A stretch of 64,000 bases of DNA from CAJQQY01 sp964564545 (GCA_964564545.1 CAZMBP010000026.1:1-64000), one strand, 5' to 3'. Shown: positions 37,086 to 47,189, counted from the stretch's first letter. A program made the numbers and translations. The notes: a model not told the origin generated them from the sequence alone.

Positions 37086-38069
37086 TTAGCTGATCTTCTG
37101 TTTTTCAATAGTTTTAATAATTTCATGAGCCATTTTAAGTGCTCGATAACCATCATCGATACTGACTTTTGGTTTTTTATTTTGCAATATACTTTCTGCG
37201 AATGTTTCTAATTCCATTTGGATGGCGTTGACTGGTTCCGTTTGAGGCATGTCAATGTGAATGTGTTTTTTCCCCTTCGGCGTTTGTAAATCCATCAGGT
37301 TTACATCCTTTGGAAGATCAGGCGAACCTTCATCGTATAGTCGAATAACTTGGGTGTTTTTTTCTAAAAAATCTAAACTGATGTATGCGTCTGGTTGGAA
37401 CAATCTCACTTTCCGCATCTGTTTCATAGAAATTCTACTTGCCGTCAAATTGGCCACACAACCATTTTCAAATTCCAAACGAACATTCGCAATATCTGGC
37501 GTATCACTTACCACGCTTACTCCGCTTGCATGAACTCCTTTCACTTCCGAATCTACCAAACTCAATACAATATCCAAATCATGAATCATCAAATCCAAAA
37601 TCACCGATACATCTGTTCCTCTAGGATTAAAAACTGCCAACCGATGTGCTTCGATAAACATGGGTGACAATTTGGTATCTTCCAAAGCTAAAAGTGCTGG
37701 ATTAAATCGTTCCACATGACCAACTTGAACTTTAACTCCGTACTTTTCACAAGCTTCCAAAAGCGTTTCCGCTTCTTCCACCGTATTACATAAAGGTTTT
37801 TCTATAAAAACGTGCTTACCATGCTGAATGGCTTGTAAAGCTAGATCAAAATGTGTAATAGTTGGAGTTACAATATCTACCACATCTACTTCACTTAGTA
37901 ATTCTTCTACTTTTTCAAATCTTTTAACACCCTGACTTTCAATTACTTGTGAAGCACTATCATCATTTGGATCAAAAAAACCAACTAACTCAAAACAGTC
38001 AGTTTGCTGAATACATTTCACATGAATTTTTCCTAAATGACCAACACCCAACACTCCTATTTTTAGCAT
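37086..38069 (-). CDS. Gfo/Idh/MocA family NAD(P)-dependent oxidoreductase
   Basis: The 327-residue protein has an N-terminal Rossmann fold (KIGVLGVGHLGKIHVKC), the family motif 'HGKHVFIEKPLCNT' with catalytic Lys of EKP, a central 'VQVGHVERFNPA' and 'MIHDLDIVLSLV' with the catalytic His/Asp, and a C-terminal alpha/beta domain. Such enzymes oxidise or epimerise sugars, inositols or nucleotide-linked sugars. The substrate is unknown; the sugar phosphotransferase downstream hints at glycan metabolism. Confidence 0.88.
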   Translation of the reverse strand: MLKIGVLGVGHLGKIHVKCIQQTDCFELVGFFDPNDDSASQVIESQGVKRFEKVEELLSEVDVVDIVTPTITHFDLALQAIQHGKHVFIEKPLCNTVEEAETLLEACEKYGVKVQVGHVERFNPALLALEDTKLSPMFIEAHRLAVFNPRGTDVSVILDLMIHDLDIVLSLVDSEVKGVHASGVSVVSDTPDIANVRLEFENGCVANLTASRISMKQMRKVRLFQPDAYISLDFLEKNTQVIRLYDEGSPDLPKDVNLMDLQTPKGKKHIHIDMPQTEPVNAIQMELETFAESILQNKKPKVSIDDGYRALKMAHEIIKTIEKQKIS

Positions 38070-38347
38070 GTTTTTTTATTTTTTTTATTTCTTTGACAAA
38101 GTATTAGTATTCAAAAATCAAGTTAAAATGGCCAAAGAAAGTATTTATGAAATTAAGAACGCTTCAATTTATAATTCTGCGTCTTAATAAAGTCAGCTAA
38201 TCTACATTTTTGGGAAAAAAGGTAATTATAAATGGGCGGTAAAATTACCAATAGTATTCTAAAATAAGGAACTGTAGAATGAGAGTTTTATAGAAAAAAC
38301 AACTTCATTATATTTTGAATATCGAATATAGGTACTCAGTTTCATCA
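38070..38347. other. AT-rich intergenic region upstream of the oxidoreductase
   Basis: About 280 bp carry no supported gene. A weak dyad GGTAATT..AATTACC lies near 38220-38250. I see no clear TAnnTTTG box. Confidence 0.4.
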
Positions 38348-38390
38348 AAAAAAAATAGGGTGAATGGAATACCACTCAACCTATTTTTTA
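38348..38390 (-). terminator. Intrinsic terminator of the DUF4836-type gene
   Basis: AAAAATAGGxTGA..CTCAxCCTATTTTT forms an interrupted stem followed on the minus strand by a T-run. Confidence 0.75.
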
Positions 38391-38408
38391 TTTCTATATA
38401 AAGAAAAA

Positions 38409-40136
38409 TTACATTCCTCCGCTATTCATTGCTGTCATATACATTTCATTAAAATAGCTAAATAATTGCTCCAAAGCATTCATTTTTTTATTCGTGAAAC
38501 TTAGTTTAAACTCAGAGTTATAACTTTCTTTGATTTTTTTATCAATAGACATCTCCATACTATCAAAAGTTTGCTTACTAACATTGATCATTTTTTCAGC
38601 CATTTTATCGTTCATCCCTTCTTCTTTGGCAAAAGCAGAAGCAGCATTCAATGTTGTAGGGATATCCCAGAAAAATGCTCCCCCACTTTCTTTCATCAAC
38701 TTTTGCTGGTCTTTAGTCATTCGTTCTTTTTTAGAATACCCATCCTTGAGTTTACCTGTTGCTAAATCAGTATTATTCGTAATAAATAGAATTCCATCTT
38801 TCATAGCAAGGTACATATCCATTGGTAGATCATCCATTGGAATAGCTACTTTGAAAGCATCTCCAACTTTTGTTAACGCTCCAGCATCCACTCCCATTTG
38901 AACGATTTTTTTCAAATCCGCTTCTCTTCCATAAGACATCATCGCAAGTACTTCAGGCAACATTTGTTGAGCTTCAACTTCCACTTTATTAAAGTCATCA
39001 TCGTACTGAGTTTTCTTAATAGTAAACTCTCGCATCCCAGTTACAGCAAAAACCATATCTCCTGAAATTATTTCGTACAATCCTTTAGCGTCCATTTCTA
39101 AGCCCATCGAATTCACCGCACCTAAAGCCATTCCTTCCATTGCTTCTCGAGTCATTCCCATTTCTTTAATCATGGGATCAAACATTTCGAACATTCCATT
39201 AGCAAGATTTTCAGTTTTCATTGCTAATGAAAAATAGCCCATCAGATTATCTTTTGGCAGATACTTGAAGAAGTTTTTATTTAATTCTCCTTCCGTCATT
39301 TTACTAAGTAAATCTGTTGCTTTTTGATTCATATACATTTTTGAATCCATCACAACAGCACCTTCATTGAAATTCAATTCCACCAAATAATCAGAATCTT
39401 TGTACAATTCTTTCATGCCTGCCATCATTGACTCCATTCCAGGTACGCTAGCCATTTCGTTACCAGCCATTTGCATGTCAATCACCCAATTGTAATCCAT
39501 CCACATGCGCATATCACTTTTTCTTCCTTTTGTTGCTTTGTTGAATCGAGCATCATTCATGAATGAATTCTTTGCTGAACCATTCAACACTTTTTTAACA
39601 AAGTTATCTACAGAAGCTTGATCTCCACCGTCGTTTGGTTCTCCACCTACGAGGATACCTACTTTATCATTCCATGCGAAAGTAGCTCCATCGTCAGTCA
39701 TTGTTTGGAATTTTCCCATCATGCCCATCACAGCACCTTTTGCTTCGGGAACAATATTATCTTTAAAGAACTTTGTGAATTTCTTGCTATCAGAAATATT
39801 AAATACAAATCCAAAAAGAGAAGATTCTTTTGAAACATTTCCAAACATAAAAGACTCACTCATCACATCAATTCCATAAGCAGCTGGATTTTTAAATGCT
39901 TCAGCGAGGTCTTTATTTTCTCGGTTCATTTCCTTTTCGAATTCTTTCATCCCCTCTTTGTAAAAGTCGAATTCTTTTAGCTTATCAAAGCTAATTTTGC
40001 TATCCAAATTAGCTAAATCCATACTCACTACGAATGTTGCATCACTTGGGATGTATTGTTTTAAATTTTGAGCTTGAACACTCATTGCTACTGTAATGAG
40101 TAAAAATAATAGCGCAGTTTTTCTAATAAATTTCAT
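38409..40136 (-). CDS. DUF4836-like secreted protein
   Basis: The start is set at 40136 (MKFIRKTALLFLLITVAMSVQAQ), a clean signal peptide; the longer frame adds 19 residues. The mature ~550-residue protein begins NLKQYIPSDATFVVSMDLANLDSK and is rich in Met, Lys and Asp with repeated 'MGK/MEGMALG'-type segments. It resembles DUF4836 family proteins of Bacteroidota, which are exported and uncharacterised. The gene follows a lipoprotein gene on the same strand and may be cotranscribed with it. Confidence 0.7.
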   Translation of the reverse strand: MKFIRKTALLFLLITVAMSVQAQNLKQYIPSDATFVVSMDLANLDSKISFDKLKEFDFYKEGMKEFEKEMNRENKDLAEAFKNPAAYGIDVMSESFMFGNVSKESSLFGFVFNISDSKKFTKFFKDNIVPEAKGAVMGMMGKFQTMTDDGATFAWNDKVGILVGGEPNDGGDQASVDNFVKKVLNGSAKNSFMNDARFNKATKGRKSDMRMWMDYNWVIDMQMAGNEMASVPGMESMMAGMKELYKDSDYLVELNFNEGAVVMDSKMYMNQKATDLLSKMTEGELNKNFFKYLPKDNLMGYFSLAMKTENLANGMFEMFDPMIKEMGMTREAMEGMALGAVNSMGLEMDAKGLYEIISGDMVFAVTGMREFTIKKTQYDDDFNKVEVEAQQMLPEVLAMMSYGREADLKKIVQMGVDAGALTKVGDAFKVAIPMDDLPMDMYLAMKDGILFITNNTDLATGKLKDGYSKKERMTKDQQKLMKESGGAFFWDIPTTLNAASAFAKEEGMNDKMAEKMINVSKQTFDSMEMSIDKKIKESYNSEFKLSFTNKKMNALEQLFSYFNEMYMTAMNSGGM

Positions 40137-40215
40137 TGAATTGGTTTTTAATAATTTATTGTTTAAAAAAAAATTGAGAGTTGTTGTTTCCATCCTTGAG
40201 GAGTTTTTATTTATG

Positions 40216-40893
40216 CTAAAATGAAATATGGTTCTCTAAAGTCTTTTTCCCTGTTGCAAATTCTGCAATATTTCCTTCGAGCATTACTGCTTTTTTGGAA
40301 GGAGAAATTTTAGCTTTTGAGTTTGAAATGTCTTTAACTGGTTCCTCAAAGCGATAAATACTCACCACCTTAGCTGACTCCATCAAATATCGTACGACAC
40401 TCATCATTCCATCAAATTCTTCTTGCGTAAATCGCTCATCTGTATATTCGAAAAGTCGAGAGAATTTGTTTTCCTTAAAAGAAAAATGTTTAAAACGAGG
40501 GAGCGGAAAAGGTGTTTGGTTAAAAGTTTTGACGGAAGCATTGATCGCTTTATTTAATGCTTTCATATCTGCAAAATTCGCAGTTACTTCAAATACGAAT
40601 TCATCAAAATCGCTTTTTGCCTTAACTTTCGAAATACCTTTTATTTTGGATAAAGCTTTTTTAAGTTTTTTGATCTCTTTTTTTATGTCGGCTTTGGAAG
40701 GAATTTCTACACCGTTGATTTCACCTGCATCCATATAACCTGCAAGATTGCCTTTACTCTGACTGAGATCAATATTTAATCGTAATTCGCCCGAGCCATC
40801 TGCATTCATTTTTACTTCTTCTGTTACATCAAAACAACTAGTGAATGAAATCAGAATAGCAAAAAGAAAAGTAGTTTGAAAAAATTTTTTCAT
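40216..40893 (-). CDS. Hypothetical lipoprotein
   Basis: I start at 40893 (MKKFFQTTFLFAILISFTSC), giving a lipobox Cys20; the upstream 16 residues are not signal-like. The mature part contains 'VTEEVKMNADGSGELRLNIDLSQSK', a pattern common in DUF-type Bacteroidota lipoproteins, and alternating basic/hydrophobic beta segments. No enzyme motif is visible. It immediately precedes the DUF4836-like gene, so a shared cell-envelope function is possible. Confidence 0.7.
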   Translation of the reverse strand: MKKFFQTTFLFAILISFTSCFDVTEEVKMNADGSGELRLNIDLSQSKGNLAGYMDAGEINGVEIPSKADIKKEIKKLKKALSKIKGISKVKAKSDFDEFVFEVTANFADMKALNKAINASVKTFNQTPFPLPRFKHFSFKENKFSRLFEYTDERFTQEEFDGMMSVVRYLMESAKVVSIYRFEEPVKDISNSKAKISPSKKAVMLEGNIAEFATGKKTLENHISF

Positions 40894-41172
40894 AAAATGT
40901 TTTAATTGAAAAATCCTTAGGAAATGAATTGAAAACTTCATTTCGGAACGAAAAACGTTTGCAAATTAGTGCTTGTGAGTAATATTGTAAAGTTTTTACA
41001 GACGAATGATTGAGAAAAAGGGATGAAATTTGACATCAAAATTTGATCTTTCTTTTAATTCCATTTTGTCCAAATCAAAAAACTGACTTTTCGTTCCTAC
41101 TTGGTGCTGAAATATGAGTTTTATTTTGAATTTTTACATCGTTAAATTTAAAGCACGTTAAAAAACTCAACT

Positions 41173-41835
41173 ATGACTTTCAGATTCATTCTAGCTATTT
41201 TTATACTAACTCTATTTTCTAATTGTAAAAATCTCAACTTACGAAAAGACACCGCCACCGATCAACTAAATAATATGAAGTCAGGGGTGATGCTCATTCG
41301 ACTTCCTACGAATGAAGCTAAAATTGCAAAATTAAAAAAGATGGGACGAAGTGATTTAGCCAGAAAAGAAAGTGCAACAATGGCACAATTTCATACTGAT
41401 ATTTTAAAAACATTTGAGAAACATTTTACTTTTTGTCCAGTCTATTATTACTATTCTGATAAAAGTGTAGAGGTACGAAATGGTGATTTAGAGGGGAACC
41501 TTTTTGATGCGAAATTAAATCCTATATCTTCTTTACCTTTTTCTAAAAAACAAAAATTTTATGCGGAATTTGGTTTTGTTCATCAAGAGGAATTAACTGT
41601 TGAAAAAAATGGAGAACCTGTAAAAGTCGCTGGTCTAGCAGGCAAAAAAGCATTCGTGATTAGAACTTATGAAGATTTACAACCACTTCGCCCTTTTCCC
41701 TATACTGTTAATTATTATTATCGAGGTGATGGGAGTTTAATCAAACCTGTGGAAAAAATAAATCGAGAACTTTTTAAAACAATGAGTGATATGGAAAGGA
41801 GGAAGTTGAGAAGGAAGCGAAGAGAGAAAATGTGA
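41173..41835 (+). CDS. Hypothetical lipoprotein
   Basis: The 220-residue protein has a short signal peptide ending in LFSNC (Cys18). It continues with 'LNNMKSGVMLIRLPTNEAKIAKLKKMGRSDLARKE', and 'FTFCPVYYYYSDKSVEVRNGDLEGNLFD'. I recognise no family with confidence. It is probably an outer-membrane-anchored protein. It is a single plus-strand gene between two minus-strand blocks. Confidence 0.7.
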   Translation: MTFRFILAIFILTLFSNCKNLNLRKDTATDQLNNMKSGVMLIRLPTNEAKIAKLKKMGRSDLARKESATMAQFHTDILKTFEKHFTFCPVYYYYSDKSVEVRNGDLEGNLFDAKLNPISSLPFSKKQKFYAEFGFVHQEELTVEKNGEPVKVAGLAGKKAFVIRTYEDLQPLRPFPYTVNYYYRGDGSLIKPVEKINRELFKTMSDMERRKLRRKRREKM

Positions 41836-41878
41836 TTTTGTTTTGACTGTTACGCTTTTTCGCCAAAACAGTTTAAAC

Positions 41879-42412
41879 TCACCACCCCATTCTTTCCTTC
41901 AATGAAGTGATATGTTTCAAATGATGTTGACTATGCCACGCATACAAAGCGACCATTTCTTTTAGAGAAATTTGATGGCCAGACTCAGGATGGGTGAAGC
42001 TTTTTTCTAAATCTGCTTCACTTAAATTTTTCAGCATAACGACCCAGCGTACATGTAAACTTTTTAATAATTGGACACTCATTCCAATAGGTGCATTTTT
42101 CCCATCTTCTAATTCGCCCCACAATCTTTCATCATAAGCTTTGATAATTGGCGAGTCTTCCGTCAATGTCCATTTGAATCGAATATAACTGTTCATATGA
42201 CTATCAGGTAAATGATGTACGACTTGACGAACGGTCCAACCTTCAGGTCGATAAGGAGTATTTAATTGTTCATCAGTCAATCCATCCACGGCTGCTTCGA
42301 TTTGGGCAGGTGTATGTTCAATGATAGAAATCCAATTTGAAATATCTTGAGGGGAGTAAGATTCAGGAGTTTGAAATTTTCCGATAGGATATTTGAGTTG
42401 TTCGATATTCAT
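41879..42412 (-). CDS. YfiT/DinB-superfamily putative metal-dependent hydrolase (bacillithiol transferase-like)
   Basis: From ATG 42412 the protein has 177 residues and begins MNIEQLKYPIGKFQTPE. It has the DinB four-helix pattern with metal-binding His residues in 'TVRQVVHHLPDSHMNSYIRFK' and C-terminal 'LYAWHSQHHLKHI'. It matches the YfiT family closely. Relatives transfer thiols such as bacillithiol, a thiol known in some Bacteroidota. The upstream 13 residues of the longer frame lack family similarity. Confidence 0.88.
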   Translation of the reverse strand: MNIEQLKYPIGKFQTPESYSPQDISNWISIIEHTPAQIEAAVDGLTDEQLNTPYRPEGWTVRQVVHHLPDSHMNSYIRFKWTLTEDSPIIKAYDERLWGELEDGKNAPIGMSVQLLKSLHVRWVVMLKNLSEADLEKSFTHPESGHQISLKEMVALYAWHSQHHLKHITSLKERMGW

Positions 42413-42453
42413 TCTTGATTGAATTTTAAAGGAACAAATATTCCTATTCACTC

Positions 42454-43359
42454 CTATTTGCAGCTATAAATATTTTTTTCTAGCTCAGACATATTGCTAC
42501 AACCACTACTAAATGGTTGAATAAAAGCGCCATTGTACAATTTATCTACTTTTCGATCATCGTAAAAATCTTCTGCATTTTCCCTGGTAGTAAAACCTGG
42601 AATAACGATTTTATAATTTGGTTTTCCACCTAACTCTTTTTCCAAAATAACCGCACGATCAAAACTCATCTCCACTCGTTTGCGTTTACTTTTTGCTTGT
42701 TCAAGCTCTGAGTAACTCGCTATTTGAATAAAATATCTTCCAATCCCTGAACTCATGGTAGAAGAAGGTTTAACAACTTTTTTCTTGGGAGAAGTGGTTT
42801 CTTTTTTAGCAGGTTTACTTTTGGGTTTTTCAGGTACAGCATTAGATTTATTTATTTCAGTAGCAGCATTATCATTACTTGAAAATAATCCCTCTGGGAT
42901 AATTTGTTGTACATATTTATTTTGCAAAATCTGATCTTTAAAATAATAACCAGCAGCCCCTCCACCCAACAAAAATAAAAGGAAAATCCAAGGCCAAACC
43001 GATCGTTTCTTTTTGGAAGAAGAACCTGAATTATTATTTTTAGAGATTTGCTTCATCGCCTTTCTAGAAGGCTCAGTTAAAGTATTCACTTTCACATTTC
43101 GGCGATAGTGAGCATTCTTTAATTCTTTTACCAACTTAATTACATCTTGAATTTGTGTCTTTGAAGCTCCTCCTACTCCACCAACAGGAACCATCAACTT
43201 TTTATTCGCTCTGAGTTTTAAAAACTTTAAATCTCCATTCAAGGTAGGATCAGAAGATGTAGCATCCGAAAGGATTTGAACCATTTCGCTCACTTTATTT
43301 TCGACTAGAAGCTGCGTCAAATAATCGAAAAAATCTCCAGAATTCGTTTGATAAGCCAT
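42454..43359 (-). CDS. SPOR-domain membrane protein
   Basis: The 301-residue protein has a cytoplasmic N-terminal domain (1-120), one membrane helix (~128-145, WPWIFLLFLLGGGAAGYYF), a Lys/Pro/Ser-rich periplasmic linker (~170-205), and a C-terminal SPOR domain ('GIGRYFIQIASYSELEQAKSKRKRVEM' ... 'KIVIPGFTTRENAEDFYDD'). It probably binds septal peptidoglycan. It sits in a minus-strand run with pgi, manA and YfiT. Confidence 0.85.
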   Translation of the reverse strand: MAYQTNSGDFFDYLTQLLVENKVSEMVQILSDATSSDPTLNGDLKFLKLRANKKLMVPVGGVGGASKTQIQDVIKLVKELKNAHYRRNVKVNTLTEPSRKAMKQISKNNNSGSSSKKKRSVWPWIFLLFLLGGGAAGYYFKDQILQNKYVQQIIPEGLFSSNDNAATEINKSNAVPEKPKSKPAKKETTSPKKKVVKPSSTMSSGIGRYFIQIASYSELEQAKSKRKRVEMSFDRAVILEKELGGKPNYKIVIPGFTTRENAEDFYDDRKVDKLYNGAFIQPFSSGCSNMSELEKNIYSCK

Positions 43360-43404
43360 TCGGTAAAATTAAGAAAAAATTTAATATTGAAACTAGATTA
43401 TAAA

Positions 43405-44655
43405 TTACTCTTTTTTATTATTTCTATCTGGCACAGCAGCCTTGAACACTTCACTCGTCCCATCACTCACTAAGGTATATTCTGAACCGTTCGGTGCAAA
43501 AAATGCTCCTCCCCTTTCCAATCGAAATTCCTCTGCGCCACTTTGCACAATCACTTCACCTTTCATCACTATTAATATCTCAGGAGAATTTGCTTCGGTA
43601 CAATTATATGTTTGAAAATCCTTTAGTAGAATTCGAGTTAACTCAAAATCAGGGGCAGATGTTTCGTATACTTTCACTCCTTGTTTAATCTCAGTTCCAG
43701 TCAAAATATTTGGAGTCACCGGCTCGAAAACTACATGTTCTAACAATTCTTTTACATCAACATGTTTGACCGTCAGTCCACCTCGAAAAACATTATCAGA
43801 ATTAGCCATCAATTCCATATTCACTCCTTCTAGGTACGCATGTGGAATTCCCGCATCTTGAAAAATTCCTTCACCTCTTTGCAAGCAAACTAAATTAAAA
43901 ATATAAATAGAAAAAATCCCTCGATCAAAGTGACCTCCATCCAACATGTTATCTCGGAATGCCAAAGCAGCCCAATAATCAGGACTACTTTTTGCAATTT
44001 TTCCCGCAACAAAATCTAAACTTAATCGCTCTGCTAGTGGTTGCAAAATTTCATCCACCATCTTTTGCGACATCTCCATCAGGTTTTTATAAAAGTAGTA
44101 TAGTTTATTGTCCACTTCTTTTTTCAAAATCCGTTGATAATATTCCAACAACATTTTAAATTCTGGTACAGACTTTAAAACTTCCTCGATTGCTTCTAAA
44201 GATTTGAACCCATGCAACAACCAAAACTCCGTCAACGCAACCATCACTTCTGGTTTGTGATTATCATCTTTGTAATTCCTGTCAAATGCGGTGATTGGAA
44301 TCCCTGCTTTTTCTTCGGCATAATAACCTCTTACTGCAGCCTCCTTTGAAGGATGAGTTTGAATGGAAAGCATTTTATTTACATCCAAAACCTTGAATAA
44401 ATAAGGAAATGTTTTTCCAAACTGTTTAATCACTCTTTCGCCTAATACGTTTGGATTTTTTTCTATAAAATCTTTTAATGAAATCTCTTTACCATTCATT
44501 TTCAGCATCGCTGGACCTCTCTGATGTGCACCCAGCCAGACTTCTGCAAAAGGCTGATTATCAATGTTTTGCACCCCCATCAACTTAGGAATGAATTCTT
44601 TTCCTCCCCATGCATAATTCTGAACTGCTCCTCTTATTGGAAAAACTTTTCTCAT
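43405..44655 (-). CDS. manA: Mannose-6-phosphate isomerase, class I
   Basis: The start is taken at 44655 (MRKVFPIRGAVQNYAWGG), giving 416 residues. Type I phosphomannose isomerase motifs are visible: 'KPFAEVWLGAHQRGPA'-type region, 'LSIQTHPSKEAA' with metal-binding residues, 'DDNHKPEVMVALTEFWLLHGF', and 'IFQDAGIPHAYLEGVNMELMANSDNVFRGGLTVKHVDV'. It interconverts mannose-6-P and fructose-6-P with zinc, supplying GDP-mannose or feeding mannose into glycolysis. It follows pgi by about 90 bp. Confidence 0.93.
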   Translation of the reverse strand: MRKVFPIRGAVQNYAWGGKEFIPKLMGVQNIDNQPFAEVWLGAHQRGPAMLKMNGKEISLKDFIEKNPNVLGERVIKQFGKTFPYLFKVLDVNKMLSIQTHPSKEAAVRGYYAEEKAGIPITAFDRNYKDDNHKPEVMVALTEFWLLHGFKSLEAIEEVLKSVPEFKMLLEYYQRILKKEVDNKLYYFYKNLMEMSQKMVDEILQPLAERLSLDFVAGKIAKSSPDYWAALAFRDNMLDGGHFDRGIFSIYIFNLVCLQRGEGIFQDAGIPHAYLEGVNMELMANSDNVFRGGLTVKHVDVKELLEHVVFEPVTPNILTGTEIKQGVKVYETSAPDFELTRILLKDFQTYNCTEANSPEILIVMKGEVIVQSGAEEFRLERGGAFFAPNGSEYTLVSDGTSEVFKAAVPDRNNKKE

Positions 44656-44747
44656 GAAAATTTCAATTTTAGTCCTTAGATAAAAGTAATAACTGTTGAG
44701 TATTTTGTTTGAAAAACTCATCACTTATCACTCCTAAGTCATCACTA

Positions 44748-46400
44748 TTAACTTCGCATTTTTTTATAATTATTAATCAAACCATTCGTAGAAGAATCAT
44801 GTGATTTCACAGCTTTTTCATCCTCTAATTCAGGTAATATTTTTTTAGCTAATTGCTTGCCCAGTTCCACTCCCCATTGGTCAAAACTATAAATATTCCA
44901 AATGATTCCTTGAACAAAAATCTTATGTTCATACATCGCAATCAAACTTCCAAGTGCTCGTGGTGTTATTTTTTTCACCAGAAAAGAATTCGTTGGTCTA
45001 TTCCCTTCAAAAACTTTAAAAGGTAAAAGCTTCGCAATTTCATCTTTCGTTTTTCCATCTGCTTGCAAGTCTTCAGTTGCTTCTGCCTTCGTCTTTCCAT
45101 TCATTAACGCTTCCGTCTGAGCGAAAAAATTCGATAATAGTTTTACGTGATGATCGCCAATTGGGTTGTGCGAAATAGCAGGTGCGATGAAGTCGCAAGG
45201 AATTAATTTTGTGCCTTGATGAATCAATTGATAAAAAGCATGTTGCCCATTTGTTCCCGGTTCGCCCCAGACAACAGGCCCAGTTTGGTAGTTTACTTTC
45301 TTTCCATTTCGATCTACAAATTTTCCATTGCTCTCCATATTTCCTTGTTGAAAATAGGCTGAAAAACGATGCAAATATTGATCGTAAGGCAAAATCGCTT
45401 CGGTCTCTGCTCCGAAAAAATTATTGTACCAAATGCCAATCAGCGCTAACAAAACAGGAATATTTTTGTCAAATGGCTTTTTCTCAAAATGCTTATCCAT
45501 CGCATGAAAACCCTCCAAAAGTTCTTCAAAGTTTTCAAACCCAATTGTGCACGCAATCGACAATCCAATTGCTGAAGTCAATGAATATCGACCTCCAACC
45601 CAATCCCAAAATCCAAACATATTTTCAGCTGCAATTCCGAATTTTTCTACTCCTTCTTGATTCGTCGAAACTGCAACGAAATGCTTTTTGATATAATCTT
45701 TCTTTTTCGCTTTTTTCAAAAACCAATCGCGAGCTGATCGCGCATTTGTCATCGTCTCTTGTGTTGTAAACGTTTTAGAGGCAATAATAAAAAGTGTTGT
45801 TTCTGGAGATAAATTTTTCAAAGTTTCTGCAATATGAGTTCCATCCACATTCGAAATGAAGTGTACATTCATACCTTTTTTCCAATATGGTTTCAATGCC
45901 TCTGTCACCATTACCGGCCCCAAATCACTTCCTCCAATTCCAATATTTACGATATCCGTTATCCGTTTCTGAGTGTAGCCTTTCCATTTTCCAGAAATAA
46001 CCTTATTCGAAAAAGCTTTTACTTGTTCCAATACTTTATTCACTTGAGGCATCACATTTTTTCCATCGACTTTAATCGCTCGTTTCGAACGATTTCTCAA
46101 AGCGGTGTGCAAAACTGCCCGGCCTTCGGTTTTGTTTATTTTTTCACCTGCGAACATTGATTTGATTTCAGCTTGGAGATTAGTCTCTTTCGCTAATTCT
46201 ATCAATAAGCTTACAGTTTCTGTAGTCATTCTATTTTTGGAAAAATCTACTAGCATTTCCTCAAATTTCAATGAGAATTTTTGAAATCGACGTGCATCAT
46301 TTGCAAACAAATCTTTCATTTGGACACGTTTCATTTCTTGATGATGCTTTTTTAATTTTTTCCAAGCATTGGTTCGAGTTGGATTAATTTTGTCTGACAT
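44748..46400 (-). CDS. pgi: Glucose-6-phosphate isomerase
   Basis: The 550-residue length is typical. Recognisable signatures are 'DIVNIGIGGSDLGPVMVTEAL', 'FIIASKTFTTQETMTNA', 'WDWVGGRYSLTSAIGLS', 'NGQHAFYQLIHQGT' and 'FDQWGVELGKQLA' at the C-terminus with the catalytic Lys region. It interconverts glucose-6-P and fructose-6-P in the cytoplasm. Together with manA downstream it forms a hexose-phosphate pair. Confidence 0.96.
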   Translation of the reverse strand: MSDKINPTRTNAWKKLKKHHQEMKRVQMKDLFANDARRFQKFSLKFEEMLVDFSKNRMTTETVSLLIELAKETNLQAEIKSMFAGEKINKTEGRAVLHTALRNRSKRAIKVDGKNVMPQVNKVLEQVKAFSNKVISGKWKGYTQKRITDIVNIGIGGSDLGPVMVTEALKPYWKKGMNVHFISNVDGTHIAETLKNLSPETTLFIIASKTFTTQETMTNARSARDWFLKKAKKKDYIKKHFVAVSTNQEGVEKFGIAAENMFGFWDWVGGRYSLTSAIGLSIACTIGFENFEELLEGFHAMDKHFEKKPFDKNIPVLLALIGIWYNNFFGAETEAILPYDQYLHRFSAYFQQGNMESNGKFVDRNGKKVNYQTGPVVWGEPGTNGQHAFYQLIHQGTKLIPCDFIAPAISHNPIGDHHVKLLSNFFAQTEALMNGKTKAEATEDLQADGKTKDEIAKLLPFKVFEGNRPTNSFLVKKITPRALGSLIAMYEHKIFVQGIIWNIYSFDQWGVELGKQLAKKILPELEDEKAVKSHDSSTNGLINNYKKMRS

Positions 46401-46446
46401 GATTTTTTTGAATGGTTAACTGTTAATTTAGACTGTATTGGATGGA

Positions 46447-46488
46447 CGTTGGACGTTTTACGTTGAACGTTTTACGTTTTACGTTTTC
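46447..46488. repeat. Short tandem array, six ACGTTNN units
   Basis: ACGTT occurs at 46447, 46454, 46461, 46468, 46475 and 46482, an exact 7-bp period with the two linking bases GG, TT, GA, TT, TT and TT. It lies upstream of pgi (starting about 47 bp before its ATG) and could lie in its leader or promoter region. Confidence 0.85.
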
Positions 46489-46759
46489 TCACACAACTTC
46501 ATTTGGAATAAACTTCAATGTTTAACGGTTAATCTTTTTTGTGATTCTAAAAATGTGTTTTTCTAAATAGGCAATAAAGAGTAGGATTCAAATCTGTTTT
46601 TTGAATAAACACTCTCTTTTTGCGGCGAAAATAAAGATATTTTCCGATATTCGACTTGACAGAGGAGGCAAAATCATTAAATCTTCTTTTGAAAGAAAAT
46701 TTCAAAAGCTTCCAAATACTTTAGAAAATCGTTCTCTCGAGAATTCGGGAGACAGGGAT

Positions 46760-47125
46760 ATGGCTTGGAATAACATACTTGGGAAACGTGGAGAAGAACT
46801 CGCCGTTTCTTTTTTAGAACAAAAAGGGTATAAAATACTGGAAATCAATTGGCGATATCGTCGAGCGGAAGTGGATATTATTGCCAAGGATGGAGCTATT
46901 TTAGTCTTTATAGAAGTGAAAACTCGAAATAATAACAATTATGGAGAGCCTGAAATTGCAGTCGATCAAAAAAAGGAAGATTTATTGGCTGCGGCAGGTG
47001 CTGCTTACATGCGAAAAATTAAACACGATTGGGAAATTCGATTTGATATTATTTCGATTATTTATAAAAATGAACAGAATTTTGCGATTAAGCACTTTGA
47101 AGATGCTTTTTTCCCAAATAATTGA
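46760..47125 (+). CDS. YraN/UPF0102 family endonuclease-like protein
   Basis: I choose ATG 46760 (MAWNNILGKRGEELA), which gives 121 residues, the family's normal length; the 53 residues upstream are not conserved in character. The core shows 'GKRGEELAVSFLEQKGYKI', 'WRYRRAEVDIIAKDG' and 'FIEVKTR', the E-D-ExK layout of a Holliday-junction-resolvase-like nuclease fold. Its role in cells is not well established. It precedes rpmE2 on the same strand. Confidence 0.87.
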   Translation: MAWNNILGKRGEELAVSFLEQKGYKILEINWRYRRAEVDIIAKDGAILVFIEVKTRNNNNYGEPEIAVDQKKEDLLAAAGAAYMRKIKHDWEIRFDIISIIYKNEQNFAIKHFEDAFFPNN

Positions 47126-47189
47126 TAAAAAATAGTGTTTTTGATAAAAAAAGATGGCCTTTACATTTTTAATTCAACATTAATAAGCC

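Noticed and set aside
46601..46759. N-terminal 53-residue extension of YraN
   Set aside because: YraN proteins normally begin close to GKRGEELA, and the extension has no family-like sequence; ATG 46760 is preferred.
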